The notes under the pieces: model-generated | What the model was told of the DNA's origin: nothing | Databases searched by the model: none | The model's input: the letters and a program-made list of their open reading frames with translations, nothing else | Position numbers and translations under genes: made by a program | DNA from: Marsupella aquatica | Taxonomy: Eukaryota; Marchantiophyta | DNA: 64,000 bases | Reading direction: 5' to 3' | NCBI GenBank assembly: GCA_973895155.1 | Contig: OZ316897.1 | Span: 18,290,001-18,354,000 of the forward strand | Part shown: one piece after another, positions 23,681-34,718 of the stretch | How the letters are laid out: the number at the start of each line of letters is the position of its first letter | How positions within the stretch are numbered: the first letter of the stretch is position 1

Positions 23681-26600
23681 CTAATCCAAAGGGACCGCTT
23701 CCCCTTCCTCGGTTCCGGAAGTCCCTGTCGTCAATTCTGGAACAATTGTGGCATCGTCAACCACGCTATCCTCTCCGGCCTGAGGAATGTCTTCCTCACT
23801 CTCCTCATCCATCTCCCCCTGTCCGTCTTCCTCTTCAATGTTATCTGCAAGGTTAAGAATCCTCCCTTTCAACACACTGCTCTGTCGCTCGTCAATCTCA
23901 ATGGCAACGCAATGTCTCCCCATGGCCAAGGAGGAGGTTGTCCCAGTCCCTGATCCTGAACAAATATCCAAAACCCAGTCTCCAACCTGACTAAAATGAC
24001 TCACTTCCCAATCTAACAATGCACGTGGTTTCTGATAAACATTCACTGCCTTGTTATCCCCGTTGTGTTTCAGCTTCTTAGTCACAGCTGCGCATACAAC
24101 CACATTGTTCCTTGATTCATTTGTGTCAAAATTGAAGTGCTCCAATGACCGTTTACCATCCTGGCTGTGAAAGCCAATTGTAAAGCACTCAAAGTTGTTG
24201 TTCAATCTTGGTCCACCAGCATTCTTCACATTATCCTTAACCCTGAAAAGTCACAAAAAGTCAAGGAGTTATTTAAACTGAGAAACATGGTTCATGAAAT
24301 CATGAATAACTAATAGTTGTTTTTTTCAAAAACAAATATTTCTTACCACACACAATTCTGGAACCCTCCATTACACTCCGCTTTCAAAACGGTCTTGATG
24401 GCCTCATATTGGTCAAGGCTGTGGTGAATGATAATACGCCACAACTTTGCAGTAGTAGCCACCTTGAACGATTGGACCATTTTTGTGATCTCCTCAGTTC
24501 CCCATCCAATAGTGTCTTCATGAAGACATCCAGGCAATGCAAACCCGTAGGGAATATCCACTAAAGCTAATGTGTAAGCCCGACCCGGAACCACCTCATG
24601 TAATCGCTGAGCATCATGAGTAAAAATATCATAGTGCACATCACCAAACTCTGGATGCTCAAACGAATTTGGATGAAGTTCCCCCTCTTGGGTTTGCCGA
24701 CTAGAAGTCTTCATGGATAGCCAATTTTGGGCTTGCACAATATGCGCATTGAATTTGTCCGGGAATGACTTGAGATCTTTGCCTTCCTCATCTCCCTTCT
24801 TTTTCCGGGAGGTGGTATCTTTCTACAAAAAGGAACTGTAGAATTAGAAACAAGGATTCCAAATATTAAATGAATTCAAACAATCATTCGAAGAAAGGTG
24901 ACAGAATCTTACCCATGTCTGGAAAACAGGTACAAAATTCTTAAGCACATTGTCTGTGCAATGCTCAGGGTACTTGGTTTTACAACCTGACCAACTCTCC
25001 TCGTGTAGACACGTGAGGAAGGCCTTCTGCACCTGCATCTGAAATTTGTGTCGAGTAAATTCGTGACCCATTTCCTGTAAAGAGAGTTCTTTAGTAAGAA
25101 CTCTCTGTAACACTGGGCAAATCATATCAGGATCTTTCAAGGCCTGCATGTGTCTCCACTCTGTTAATTTCATGTCCTCATAAGGCAATTTGGCATCTCC
25201 AGACTTAGAGACTTTCTTCTTGCCTTTGTCTCCTTTTTGACCTTTGATCTCACACATCTCCCACTTGTCACAAATCTGCCTCACAAATGACCACACAGGA
25301 TCTTGTCGGAATGCCAACTGAAATAGGTTATCATTGGCATTAAGAACCTCAGCATCCTTTCGTACACCCCAATCCTTGAGATTGATTTCAGTAGCACACT
25401 CTTTCTTGAAATCCTGGTTGGACGACAATCCATTCTCAACAAATCTCATGTGAATATAATTTACTCTCTGGATTGTCGTCATCTGTTGTCGAAATTCAGA
25501 ATCAATATTGTGACTCCACGCAAGGTTTCTTGCCTCTTGCACACTCAATCCCGCAAATATCCAAGATTGCACTCTCCGAAATGCCTTGTTGTTAGGGAAC
25601 TGAAGAGCAAGGTCTGCTTTGGCACAGGCTGAATGGTTGCCCCCAATCACATAATAATGGTAATCAGCTTTCCTTGAAAAATCAAAGTCTTGCCTAGTAG
25701 CACACTCCTTCGGATCCACCAAGAGGACAAACGGAGCTGCAAGTGGACTGGCACCTACAGTCTTCATCCGCAAGGTCAATTGGGTCAAGAAATATGGTTG
25801 GATGTGTCGGACCTGGTAAATGGGCAAGCCCACAGCCTTCTCTCTCACTGGAGGGTAAAGTTGACCAATGTCAACGGTCACGGTCTCCTCTTGAACACCA
25901 CATCTTCCCAGAATCTCTTCCTGGTACAATACCCGTGCATCCATTGACATTGATTGAGCCTTTTGCTCCAAATGCGTTGGAATTTTCTCCAAAGTCTTCT
26001 TTTTTGACTTTGTAGCACTGGGCTCGGTAGGCTCAGGAGTCATAGCAGGTCGCTTCTTTGAAGAAATGCGAGTTCTAGTCGTACCTTGTGCCGACCCACC
26101 AGTCAAAGCCGTTCCCTGGGATGATCTGCCAACTTGAGATCCCCCTCCAGATGCTGCTGCTTCCCGGGAGGTTGTAGGCGCTACCACGGTCAAAATATCA
26201 TTGGGTAAAATGCTAGGCCTCGATCCAGAAGGAACACCGGAAGCCCCAGATTTGGGTGGACGACTTACTCCCTTCTCTGCCGACCTTTTCCGGAGAATCT
26301 CTCTTGATTTTTGGATTGCACTCTTTAAAGTGCTAGCGTGAAATTCAAACACAAAACCGGAAATCTTTCCCGCGACGTCGTGGTAACGTTCCTCACTCGA
26401 AAGAGACTTGACAGTCTCAATGATGCTATCGATGTCCTCATCGAGATAGCAGGTGGCAGCCGTTCCAGAAAACCTCTCCACATCCACGACAATCAAAGTT
26501 GATGTTTCCTTCGTTGTGATCAACATGTTCACAACTTCGTCGCCCCGTCGAAATACATCGATGCGGCCGTAATTTACCCACCCTAATGCCCCCGATGGAA

Positions 26601-26742
26601 GCCCCTCAAATACACACAGCATTAGGAAGGGCTTCTTCCATGTTTCCGTCCCTAAGGAAATCATCCAGGATGAGTTGTGGAAGTCCGTCAAAGGATGGCG
26701 CGAAAAGATGTCATCCACCAGCTCTTCCTGCGACATTGTCAT
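23681..26742 (-). CDS. Transposon-encoded DNA amino-methyltransferase with a ParB-like region
   Basis: Predicted 955 aa in three exons on the minus strand: 26742-24913, 24822-24347 and 24242-23681. The 90- and 104-bp introns are GT-AG, and all three exons join in frame. Residues 1-150 form an unrecognised domain. Residues about 160-265 are low-complexity Ser/Thr/Gly/Lys. Residues about 285-385 look like a ParB/sulfiredoxin-fold domain (DIGQLYPPVR, then YYVIGGNHSACAKADLA). Motif IV DIPYGF lies at 699-704 and the SAM-binding motif I DICSGSGTG at 861-869, followed by GRHCVAIEID. IV before I is the beta-class order of DNA adenine-N6/cytosine-N4 methyltransferases, and the initial D of motif IV favours adenine. 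The C-terminus is acidic. ParB-methyltransferase fusions are known from prokaryotic mobile elements. It probably methylates DNA, perhaps the element's own; target and activity are unproven. Confidence 0.75.
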
Positions 26743-26907
26743 GTTTTTGCCTAATCTTCAAACCTGAGAACATACCACAAAATCAGTCCACTTCAACCCC
26801 AACCTGCGAGACAAAGTGCCACAGAACCAAGGAATGTGCCAACAAATGGCTACTAAAACCGTGTCCTTACGGATCTAACAACGCTCTCGGCCACCCCAGG
26901 ACTCCTA

Positions 26908-27043
26908 TCATGAATTCATGAAGGGAGTCTCCCTCTCGCTCCGACCTTCATGAATTCATGAAGGGAGTCTCCCTCTCGCTCCGACCTTCATGAATTCATG
27001 AAGGGAGTCTTCCTCTCGCTCCGACCTTCATGAATTCATGAAG
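26908..27043. repeat. Array of 40-bp repeats, each with an 18-bp perfect palindrome
   Basis: CTTCATGAATTCATGAAG occurs at 26946-26963, 26986-27003 and 27026-27043. A first copy, truncated to TCATGAATTCATGA, lies at 26908-26921. The spacers GGGAGTCTCCCTCTCGCTCCGAC are nearly identical. The same 14-bp core occurs in the transposase coding sequence (27952-27965), and CATGAATTCATG lies near the right end (31090-31101). Spaced palindromes in a shared promoter suggest a dimeric protein binding site, or a methylation target, since the core contains GAATTC. Confidence 0.85.
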
Positions 27044-27496
27044 GGAGTCTCCTCTCTCTTTGCTTGTACACCTCGGTGATGCAGAAGGGTATTTAAAATA
27101 GGGTTCGGAGGGGGGTGACGTGAAGAAATCACCCAGGGCCTAAATTACTACCTAAAACAGGGTCAAAATGAAGTGCGACCGCGACAACTTGCGACACGTC
27201 GCCAATGAGTGCTGAAAATGGCACGAAATTGGATAGCGAGATTGTTTTTCACTCTTTTACAAAGGAAATCCAAATGACATTGAGTGAAAATGAATGGGCT
27301 GCCCCGTGTTCCTTGGTTATACATACTAATCACGGATCAGGCGCGACTTAGTAAAATTAACCCAGAATCATGATAAATCAATGTTTTTGGGCCAATTATT
27401 CATGAATATTTCGGGGTATTAACGGGAAAAAGCTTGCAAATTTCATGAATATTTGATATTTTTGAAGTTAAAAAGTCCCAACAATCCGTGAAAAAC

Positions 27497-27504
27497 TATA
27501 AATA
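27497..27504 (+). promoter_or_regulatory. TATA box of the transposase gene
   Basis: TATAAATA lies 98 bp before the transposase ATG, a normal distance for a plant gene with a short leader. Confidence 0.55.
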
Positions 27505-27601
27505 GGCTCGTTTATTCATGACTCTTGGTCATTATTTTGAGAAGATTTGTTAGATTTTACTGATTTTCTGAGTTTCTTGTCAATTTGCACTAGTTTTTCC
27601 A

Positions 27602-30600
27602 ATGGCGGCGTGTTACGAATCAGATGATTATTCAGATGGAGTTTCTGATGATGTTTCATTGCCGGATGGCCCCTGCACAGTGGTTGGCCCAGATATCCCT
27701 GGAATAACTACTGTTTTAGATATGCCACCCCCCACCCCTATGAGCAAGTTAAAACGTAGTCCTTTACGACTTGCAATTAGTGGGAAGAAATCATTGGTTG
27801 GTGGTAAAGAGAGGTCAGGGAGCTCCTCTGACTCCTTGGAGAGTATTGGTCCCCCTGGACGTCAAGTTGTATCTCCTTTGTCACCAACAAAGGACAAATT
27901 GGGGAGTAATCTGGAAGGTTCAATGCCTATTTGGATGTCTGGGAAACGGTCTCATGAATTCATGAAGACTGGATTTGGAAAGACGAAGAAGGCACTAAGT
28001 GGGGAAAATGACAGAGATTTTTGCAGTCTCCAAAGTGTTCAGCGGCTGAAGCAAATGCCAAAAAGTAAAACCTTTGGTAAGCCAACGTCGGAAACATTTC
28101 ACAGGGGGATGAGGGAAGAAACTAGACGACCAGTGTTATTGAAAAGTATTCCAGAAAAGAATTCTAATGTGCGTTCCTCAGTTTTACCTAGGAGTCATGG
28201 TGTTGGGGCAGGGAGCGGATCAAGTCACGGAAACTCAAACAGGGAAACCAACCTGGTGGAGAGGGACCCTAGGAAAATATTGAAAGGGTCCCTACACGGT
28301 AATGGAGGGATTTCTGAAATACGCCCAGGTATTCCAAGGGTGCATAGAGTGAAGGAAGAGCCTCCATCTCCGAAGGCTGCAGGTCTGGAATCTAGGCATG
28401 TTCAGAAGCAAATGTTGGTGACCATTTCATCATCGAATGAAAGCGAGTCTTCGGAGAGTGGGGAGGATGATGATGTTCCGGTGGCATCTAGTCGTTACAA
28501 ACGTACGAGCAACGCCACTTTGTGTGAAACAAAGTTGAAAGAGGAGGATATCAAGAAAACAAATAGTAAGTACTGTTGTCAGAGTCATTGTCTCCTAAGT
28601 CTATCTCCAAAAGAAATTCGTGAGGCGCGTTCTAAATTTTTGAGGCAGAAATCTCAGGATCGATCTTTATCTTTGCAGTGGCTTATAAAGCGAGACGGAA
28701 ATGAAGGAGGGAGGCAGACTATATCTTACACGTTTGGTCAAAAGAGTATTTGTCGGAAAGCTTTCAAGCTTATATTTTGCGTTGGCAATCATAGATTAAA
28801 TAGAATTTTGAAATTAGACAACCAAGACTTAGGATATTCTAAACCAGTTGGACGCCCTCCATTTGTTAAAAGATTAGTCTTGGTCAGTTGGCTTAGGTCG
28901 TTTTTTGAGACACGCGTGGAAACATTGCCAAATAAAGAAGTTTCACATTTACCGGATAATTATTCAAAGCTGGAGGTATGGAAGATCTACGACTCCAACT
29001 ATGCCAAGATTGATGAATCTTCAAAAATATCCTATCGACAATTCTTGAAAGTTTGGGTTCAAGAATTTGGTCATGTGAAGATTCCTCCAGTCAATCGATT
29101 CAGTGCTTGCGCGGATTGCGAGGAGTTCAAATCAATTCGGGACAAAGCTGTCTCGGAGACCGAAAAGAGTAAGTTACTTACAAGTTTGACAAGTTTTTGT
29201 TTCAAGAATATGGCTTAACACATGATTTCTAATTTTTTTTGAAGAAACTAACAAGTTGTTTTTCCAGGGCGAGGGGAAATTATGTTACAAAAACATAGAG
29301 ACCAACAATCCAAAGAACGTGAGAAACTCGCGAAGCATCGTAAGAAATGTTTTTCAAATTCTGATAAATATTTGGGAGTTGTCATTGATGGGATGGATCA
29401 GAAGAAGACAAGGTTGCCTCATTGGCCGCGGCCCCCAAAATCGGTGGACGAAACATGTTTGATCCAAATGCACGTTGTCGGATGCCTGGTTTTCAATGGT
29501 GCACTATTTTCAAGAGTGTTTCTTAATTATCCTGTATTGCATAATGATGGAAACTTGACAGTCACAATCCTGCAAAGGGTGTTTCACGAATGGGAAGAAA
29601 AGCCTGGTGGCTTGCCGCCTGTTCTCTATCTTCAACTTGATAATACCAGTAGAGAAAATAAAAATAATTTACTCTTTGCCTATCTTCATATGTTGATTCG
29701 AAGAAAGGTTTTTCGGAAAATCAAACTAGGATTCTTGTTGGTTGGACACACACACGACCAAATAGATCAAATGTTCAGTCGATTTTCTAAACGACTAGCA
29801 AGGTTTAAGGCATTCACATACGAAAGCCTATGTGATATTATTTGTGAATCATATCAACCCCAACCAAATATCACTCTTTTAAAGGAAACATATGATTTCC
29901 GTCAATATGCCTTCTCAGATCCACCTTTAGTCATTGAAAGGATTCGAAATGTTACCTTCCACCACCAGTACAAATTTGCATTTGACAAGTTGGAAAATCA
30001 AGTTCCAACCCAATGGGGGAAGAAGTTTTCCACGGACTCAACTTGGAAACCTGACGGAGGCGTGAAATTTTTGAGGGAAGAGGAGCCAGAAAAGGTGATG
30101 GGTTGTGCTCCCGGATTACCCCTTTTCAAAAAGGGGGATAAGAACGTTACAAGGACTCAACCAAATATGTCTAGTTCTTCAAGAATGACTTTGAAGGAGA
30201 TGGATGATTCGTTAAATGAGATTCAAAAGGGAATACTTGCAGTTGAAACTTTATTCTCAGAAGAGGAAGTGAACTGGTGGAGAATGTTTTTTGAAGAGCA
30301 ACGGGAATTGAATAAATCTTTGCTCCTTGATCAAAGACCATTGATTTTCCCTTTTCAATGGCCACGCTCCCAAAGGGAGATTGCTGTTGCTGCTGAAGTT
30401 CCCAGAGTCCTTGTCAATGAAGAGGAAATTGAAGAGAGAGTATACGGACCTACCAGAGATATATACGTGGGTCCTTATCGGAATCAAGGAAAGATAGATG
30501 CAGAGAAGGAGAATATGGAAGGAGACTTTTCGGATCTTGAAGTCAACACTTATATTTCTGTTGCTGGAGAAGAATCGGAAACATTTTGGGTGGCCAAGGT

Positions 30601-30859
30601 GGAAAGAATTGACCAGCGCGACGAGTTCAACATTCCAAAAATGATTTATGTTTTATGGCATGCTACAAAAACCGGGTCAGATCCTTGGAAAGCCAAGTAC
30701 TTACCAGAAGTCTTAAACTACGAAAAGAAGAAAAGTGGTCGTGGGAAAGGAACTTTGAAACCAATATGGTTTCACCAAGAGCTTGATTTATCTTCAACGA
30801 CTGTTTTTGCTTACAACTTCATGTTGACAAAATCTGATACATTGTACAAAAGACAGTAG
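27602..30859 (+). CDS. Putative DDD-type transposase (DUF7869-like) of the 8.2-kb element
   Basis: Predicted 1052 aa in two exons, 27602-29168 and 29268-30859. The 99-bp intron has donor GTAAGT, a CTAAC branch-like site and acceptor TTTTTCCAG. Residues 1-320 are a disordered, Ser/Pro/Lys-rich tail. Residues about 324-410 hold a Cys motif (CCQSHC) and the block ICRKAFKLIFCVGNHRLNRI, known upstream of DUF7869-type domains. The likely RNase-H-fold core has VVIDGMDQ (D563), YLQLDNTSRENKNN (D647) and VGHTHDQIDQMFSRF (D689 or D686), a D-D-D pattern. A C-terminal domain (about 930-1010) contains FWVAKVE and YVLWHAT. The role should be DNA cleavage and joining at the inverted repeats. The stop at 30857 probably follows a frameshift, because the next frame stays open in the same style to 30999. 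The assignment as transposase is inferred from motifs and from the inverted repeats. Confidence 0.7.
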
Positions 30860-30999
30860 ATCGAATCAAAATCCGATTGACTGAATTTTTGGCAGAAGAG
30901 AAAGAGCAAGAACAAGAGAATGGATCAACTAGAACCCCGCTAGGAGATAAATCTAGGGATATTTCGTTTCAAGAATTGAGGACTTCTGGATCTGAGTAA
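30860..30999 (+). pseudogene. Frameshifted C-terminal continuation of the transposase
   Basis: One base more in the A-run just before the stop would continue the protein for about 47 residues of charged sequence (VDRIKIRLTEFLAEEKEQEQ and on) to a TAA at 30997. This suggests a recent 1-bp deletion or a sequence error. The catalytic region is unaffected. Confidence 0.5.
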
Positions 31000-31535
31000 T
31001 GAAAAGTAGTTATTGTTTGTGACATTACCATTGAAAAACATGGATAACTTGAAAATTTACAAATTTTCAAAATGTCTTTACCACTTATTCATGAATTCAT
31101 GGTTAAAGTTTCTTGAAAAATTTGTAGTTTAATATTATCTTAGTGGGTTGTGTTTCAATTCAATTAGATGGTGTCATTTCTATTCTCCTTGTCTTCTTTT
31201 CACAATAATGTGTATCAGGTTAAGTTGTAGTAATTTATTTTCTGGTTTTTAAATGACAATGGCTTTTGGAGGTGATTTAGTTGTTGTTTCAAAAGACACC
31301 TCGTGTAATTGTGAGACCATTGTAGATAATAGTGTTGTATTTGAGATCATTTATTGGTGGAATGTAACTTCAGATGAATTTGGTCATTTTTAGGTGTCAA
31401 AACATAGCTAGTTTATGTCATATTTTGTTCGCTCCATATTTTTGCTCTAAAATAGGTGCTAATTTTTGCACTTTTTTTGACTTTTTCGTTGTTTTTCTGA
31501 TTTTTTGGCTAGAGTTCCTAAAGTATGGGCTTGTT
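31000..31535. other. AT-rich right end of the 8.2-kb element
   Basis: Non-coding, with the 3' UTR of the transposase. It contains CATGAATTCATG at 31090-31101, the core of the palindrome found in the shared promoter. The open frame at 31374-31646 crosses the element end and is not a gene. Confidence 0.5.
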
Positions 31536-31563
31536 ACTCATCATTTAAGGCTTCTTGTTAGCT
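31536..31563 (-). repeat. Right terminal inverted repeat and AGCT target duplication
   Basis: Reverse complement of 23356-23383 with two mismatches. AGCT at 31560-31563 is the right-hand copy of the flanking 4 bp. Confidence 0.8.
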
Positions 31564-32735
31564 GCTTAAATGCCCCCGTGTTCTCCTTTGCAGCTGACAG
31601 TTGTTGGCCTCTACTTGCACTCTGTTTGATCGAGGTGCAAATGTGAGCCGTCACTTCCGGGTTACCCTGCCTTACCCCCTTCCGGCCTCAACCCTATCTT
31701 GGTTATTGATTACCGGCAGCAGCCAGCACTAACATGCCCTAACCCTAATCGCGACACTTAGTGGCCGTTACTCCTCTTTCTCCCGGCCTCGGCTTGGGTT
31801 CCATGTATACCCTTAGTTGTTTATGGTTTCCTTGTTTCTCTCCCCTTATACTAGTGGTTTTATTGTATACCACCTGGTTTTACCTCTTACACGGCCTAGT
31901 GATTCCTAGCTAGGCATCCTAGGGGCTTTGGATTTGTTGAGCATAGACGACATTCGCAACGGCAAGCCCATGAACCATCCAACGCACAATAGTCAACACA
32001 GAGAGATACGTGGTTCACCTCCACATGAGGCTACGTCCACGGGAACACACAAGAGCTTTACTGCACTCTAGGCCGAACGGCCATACCAAGCATCCACAGC
32101 ACAAGCTCTACCTATCTCTCAACTAGCTCTGTAACAATGAGCCTTAGAAGTTCCACCCAGGGTCTGGCATCAGCCCTGGCTTAATACACAACAGCACTAC
32201 CGCTAACTTTAGCTAGGTCCTAACCCGAGTTACCCTAACTGTGGTTAGCTCATGAGTCACAAGACTAGAGCAATATCTTAGAGCATTCTGTCGTGAGATG
32301 CGCTCTCGTGATTTTTCCTCTAAGACTCTTAGTTGTCGTGAGTCCCTTCTCATGATGGCTTTTTCTTGTTGTTCCAGACTGCACACGATTGTTCGTGCAA
32401 GAATTATGGACTCCATTATGGCTAGTGACTTTGCTGGCCTGATGAAAGGACGAATGCTAGGGTGAATTATGATGCCTGTGACTCACCTTCTTGTTCAAGA
32501 AATACTACATGTGTACCATTGTACACTCAGGAGAGGATTTTAAATCCAATGGGACTTTGATACATATGTTTTATTATAGGTTTCTTTTAGGCTAGCACTT
32601 TGATACATATGTTTTATTATAGGTTTCTCTTAGGCTAGCAAGAGTCACTTAGCGAGGATGTCTTCAGGACAAATTTTGGGTATTGCGAGTAGAAAATGTG
32701 CCCCTGAGTAAATTTTCGTCCGCTACAATGACCCA
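31564..32735. repeat. Right arm of the 20-kb insertion
   Basis: The first 120 bp continue the decayed repeat ORF (minus strand) that is interrupted by the 8.2-kb element. The remainder is non-coding. At 32554-32596 and 32597-32639 there is a tandem duplication of 43 bp with one change, starting ACTTTGATACATATG. The open frame at 32213-32416 resembles nothing I know. Confidence 0.5.
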
Positions 32736-32744
32736 GTCTACAAT
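32736..32744. repeat. Right 9-bp target-site duplication (GTCTACAAT)
   Basis: Exact copy of 12627-12635. Homology with the copy A unit resumes immediately after it (TGCAGAAATAG versus TGCAGAGAACT). Confidence 0.75.
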
Positions 32745-34718
32745 TGCAGAAATAGAAAAATATGAAGTCGGTTTTATCAGAGTCTGTAGCTGATCTCACC
32801 TGGACGCCAAGGCAAGAAACGGTAGAAACTGTTCACGAGTACCTTCGCGAGAGGTCGTGCGAGAGGTCGTGGACAAATTGGTCAATTGGAATATGCCCTT
32901 TTGCCGGTCACTTGGAATTGATCAGCAATCTGCATTCACAAGCAAGTCCACTTGCATCGGAAGGGAAATGAAAGCGATAACTCTCTCTTCGACTCTCTGT
33001 GTGGAGGCAACGAAAACCTTTAGTGAGTCCTCCATCGGCACACTCTCCACAAATAGAAACCGAACGCTGTAGACTGTGTTTCCGTCGGGACCAGTAGTGT
33101 GGCTCGGGAGGCAGAAATTTCAAGTTCAGGAGCCGACTATCTGTTCGGACGATGCAGGCGCATACGCTAGCAGAGAGAACGAGATTTACAGCTGTTGATG
33201 CAGTTCATTACACCGATGGTGCATTCCCTTTGGTACAGCCAATTTTAGTCTCTATGGTGATACACTGTCAACTTCAGATCCCCTTCTGAATGGAGCCGAG
33301 CTACTATATACAACTTTCCACACTGTCAAAACCATCATTTCGTTGATACATGGTAATTTTTTTTTCATAATCACGATCGGGCCCAAGTTCTGGTCCACGC
33401 TTTGCTCTTACACAACGTCCAATCAACCCTGTCTCACTGGGTTCATCCGATACTGGACATGCAAGATTGGATTTGTTAGGCCTAAAAGTCTCGAGCTGTT
33501 TGGTTGCTGCATGCTATGTGATGTCAGTTTGTCTCGAGTGTCAAGGGTCCTTTGCTTCTCTATGGCTTTTATTTGCAACATCTTCTATTTTACACACTTC
33601 ACAGTGATATTTAAGATTTCCTGCCTGTTGGTTATGGTCCGTCTTGTGGCGGACAGGAGGCTGTTGGCGACTTGCAGGCAAAGGCGAAGCATTTCGATTT
33701 GGAAGTGACGGGCTCCAGCTTGCATGACCGGAGCCTACGCTCAAAGAGAGCAACGAACTGATCAGGAGCTAATCTTTCAGGTGAGAGTCATAATTCATGT
33801 TACGGATCCTCGAAATTGACAGAGGTAGTGATTACTTGATCGACCGTCATCTAGGGTAACTACAGGACTTGGTGCTGGAGTTTAGCTAGACAGATTCCAT
33901 TCGGCACTTGTCATCCGCAAAAGACAAAGAAGTTTGTGGACTACTTCCGAAGCTTTGCCGGCCAGAGCTGCCCGAGTCCTGTTTAATATAGACCCCCCAT
34001 AGTCACATTGCGGGGCTGCGAACAGTTTATTTCTATCACCCGGAGATATCGCTGTTGTTTGGTAGTCGTTCTATCCATTCCATCCGTCTGTCGCTTGGGA
34101 ATCCACAGCCCATCAGCTTCGATTTCTGATGACGTGCGTGTACTTGCGACCAATGCAATTGCTGCTTTGGACACTGAAATTGGTCATGGCCAAATGTTTT
34201 ACTTGGTGATCTATATTCAAAATATTGATCTGCTCGGACTGAACAGGAGGTGCTTTGTGTACCAAATATTGATCACAGTTTCGATTCTAGACGATAGGAA
34301 GTGCTCGCTAACCATTGCGTTGCTAAGTAAGAGTTCTGTTATTGTTCCTCAATACGTCAAGTACTCAGAATTGATCGTGGTGGGGTACCACGGTTGTATC
34401 TGCACGAAATTTCATCATCCGTGGAACTATGTTGCTTCAACATGCTATAGAAATACACTCCAAGCAACAAAAAGATAGTACTGTAGAATCCATTGGACTT
34501 AGGTGTACGTGCGTAGTTACTCGATGAAAACGTGTGATGCGAACTAATTTCTGAAAATTGAGTCCGGCGCAGGACGCTGAAATTTGGACTTAGGGAGTCT
34601 CTTCGTGCTGGCTTCTGCTGTATCTCAGTCCGAGAAGGGATATCCTCACGGAATTTGTTCAACAAAAAGGGCTGCTGAATCTTCGTTTGATTGCAAGTAG
34701 TTCGAAACTGGGTTCAAG
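32745..34718. repeat. 5' flank of LRR-ROCO copy B
   Basis: Aligns with 2375-4153. It has about 340 bp (34057-34396) that copy A lacks, between the CGCTGTTGT and CTGCACGAAATTTC landmarks. No gene is supported; the open frames at 33343-33708 and 34008-34478 are not kept in copy A. Confidence 0.6.

Larger units (their letters stand above)
26743..27601. promoter_or_regulatory. Divergent intergenic region of the 8.2-kb element
   Basis: It separates two head-to-head genes, so both promoters should lie here. A TATAAATA at 27497-27504, about 100 bp before the transposase ATG, is a good TATA box. For the methyltransferase a TTTAAATA-like run near 27090 on the minus strand is weaker. The palindromic array at 26908-27043 lies between these and the methyltransferase start. 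Several single ATTCATGA half-sites occur near 27400-27520. Confidence 0.6.
23360..31559. mobile_element. 8.2-kb DNA element encoding a ParB-like/DNA methyltransferase and a putative DDD transposase
   Basis: It is delimited by terminal inverted repeats starting AACAAGAAGCCTTAA and by AGCT on both sides (TAGCT shared if one extra base is allowed). It carries two divergent multi-exon genes, methyltransferase on minus and transposase on plus, with an 859-bp intergenic region holding four palindromic repeats. The element sits inside an older repeat ORF that becomes continuous when the element is removed, which is strong evidence for transposition. Its introns are plant-like and both genes are nearly intact, so it is a resident mobile element rather than bacterial contamination. 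Four-bp duplications and a DDD enzyme are reported for Sola-type elements; membership is only a hypothesis here. Confidence 0.8.
12636..32735. mobile_element. 20.1-kb insertion, a nest of mobile elements with a 9-bp target duplication
   Basis: The insertion splits a segment that is contiguous upstream of copy A. Its ends carry no clear terminal inverted repeat: only a short GGCACATTTTCT-like match lies about 40-70 bp inside both ends in opposite orientation. A 9-bp target duplication is typical of Mutator-like elements, but I see no MULE transposase. Inside are remnants of methyltransferase and transposase genes (13.0-15.8 kb), two MITE-like elements, a 799-bp tandem array, a decayed repeat ORF and the 8.2-kb methyltransferase/transposase element. 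It could be one giant element that received later insertions, or several accretions around an old insertion. Confidence 0.65.

Noticed and set aside
23681-26742. The methyltransferase as bacterial contamination or as three separate genes.
   Set aside because: The three pieces join through plant-like introns in phase, and the gene lies within inverted repeats inside plant repeat DNA.
26908-27043. Regularly spaced palindromic repeats as a CRISPR array.
   Set aside because: The spacers are nearly identical, not unique, and the genome is eukaryotic. This is a tandem repeat.
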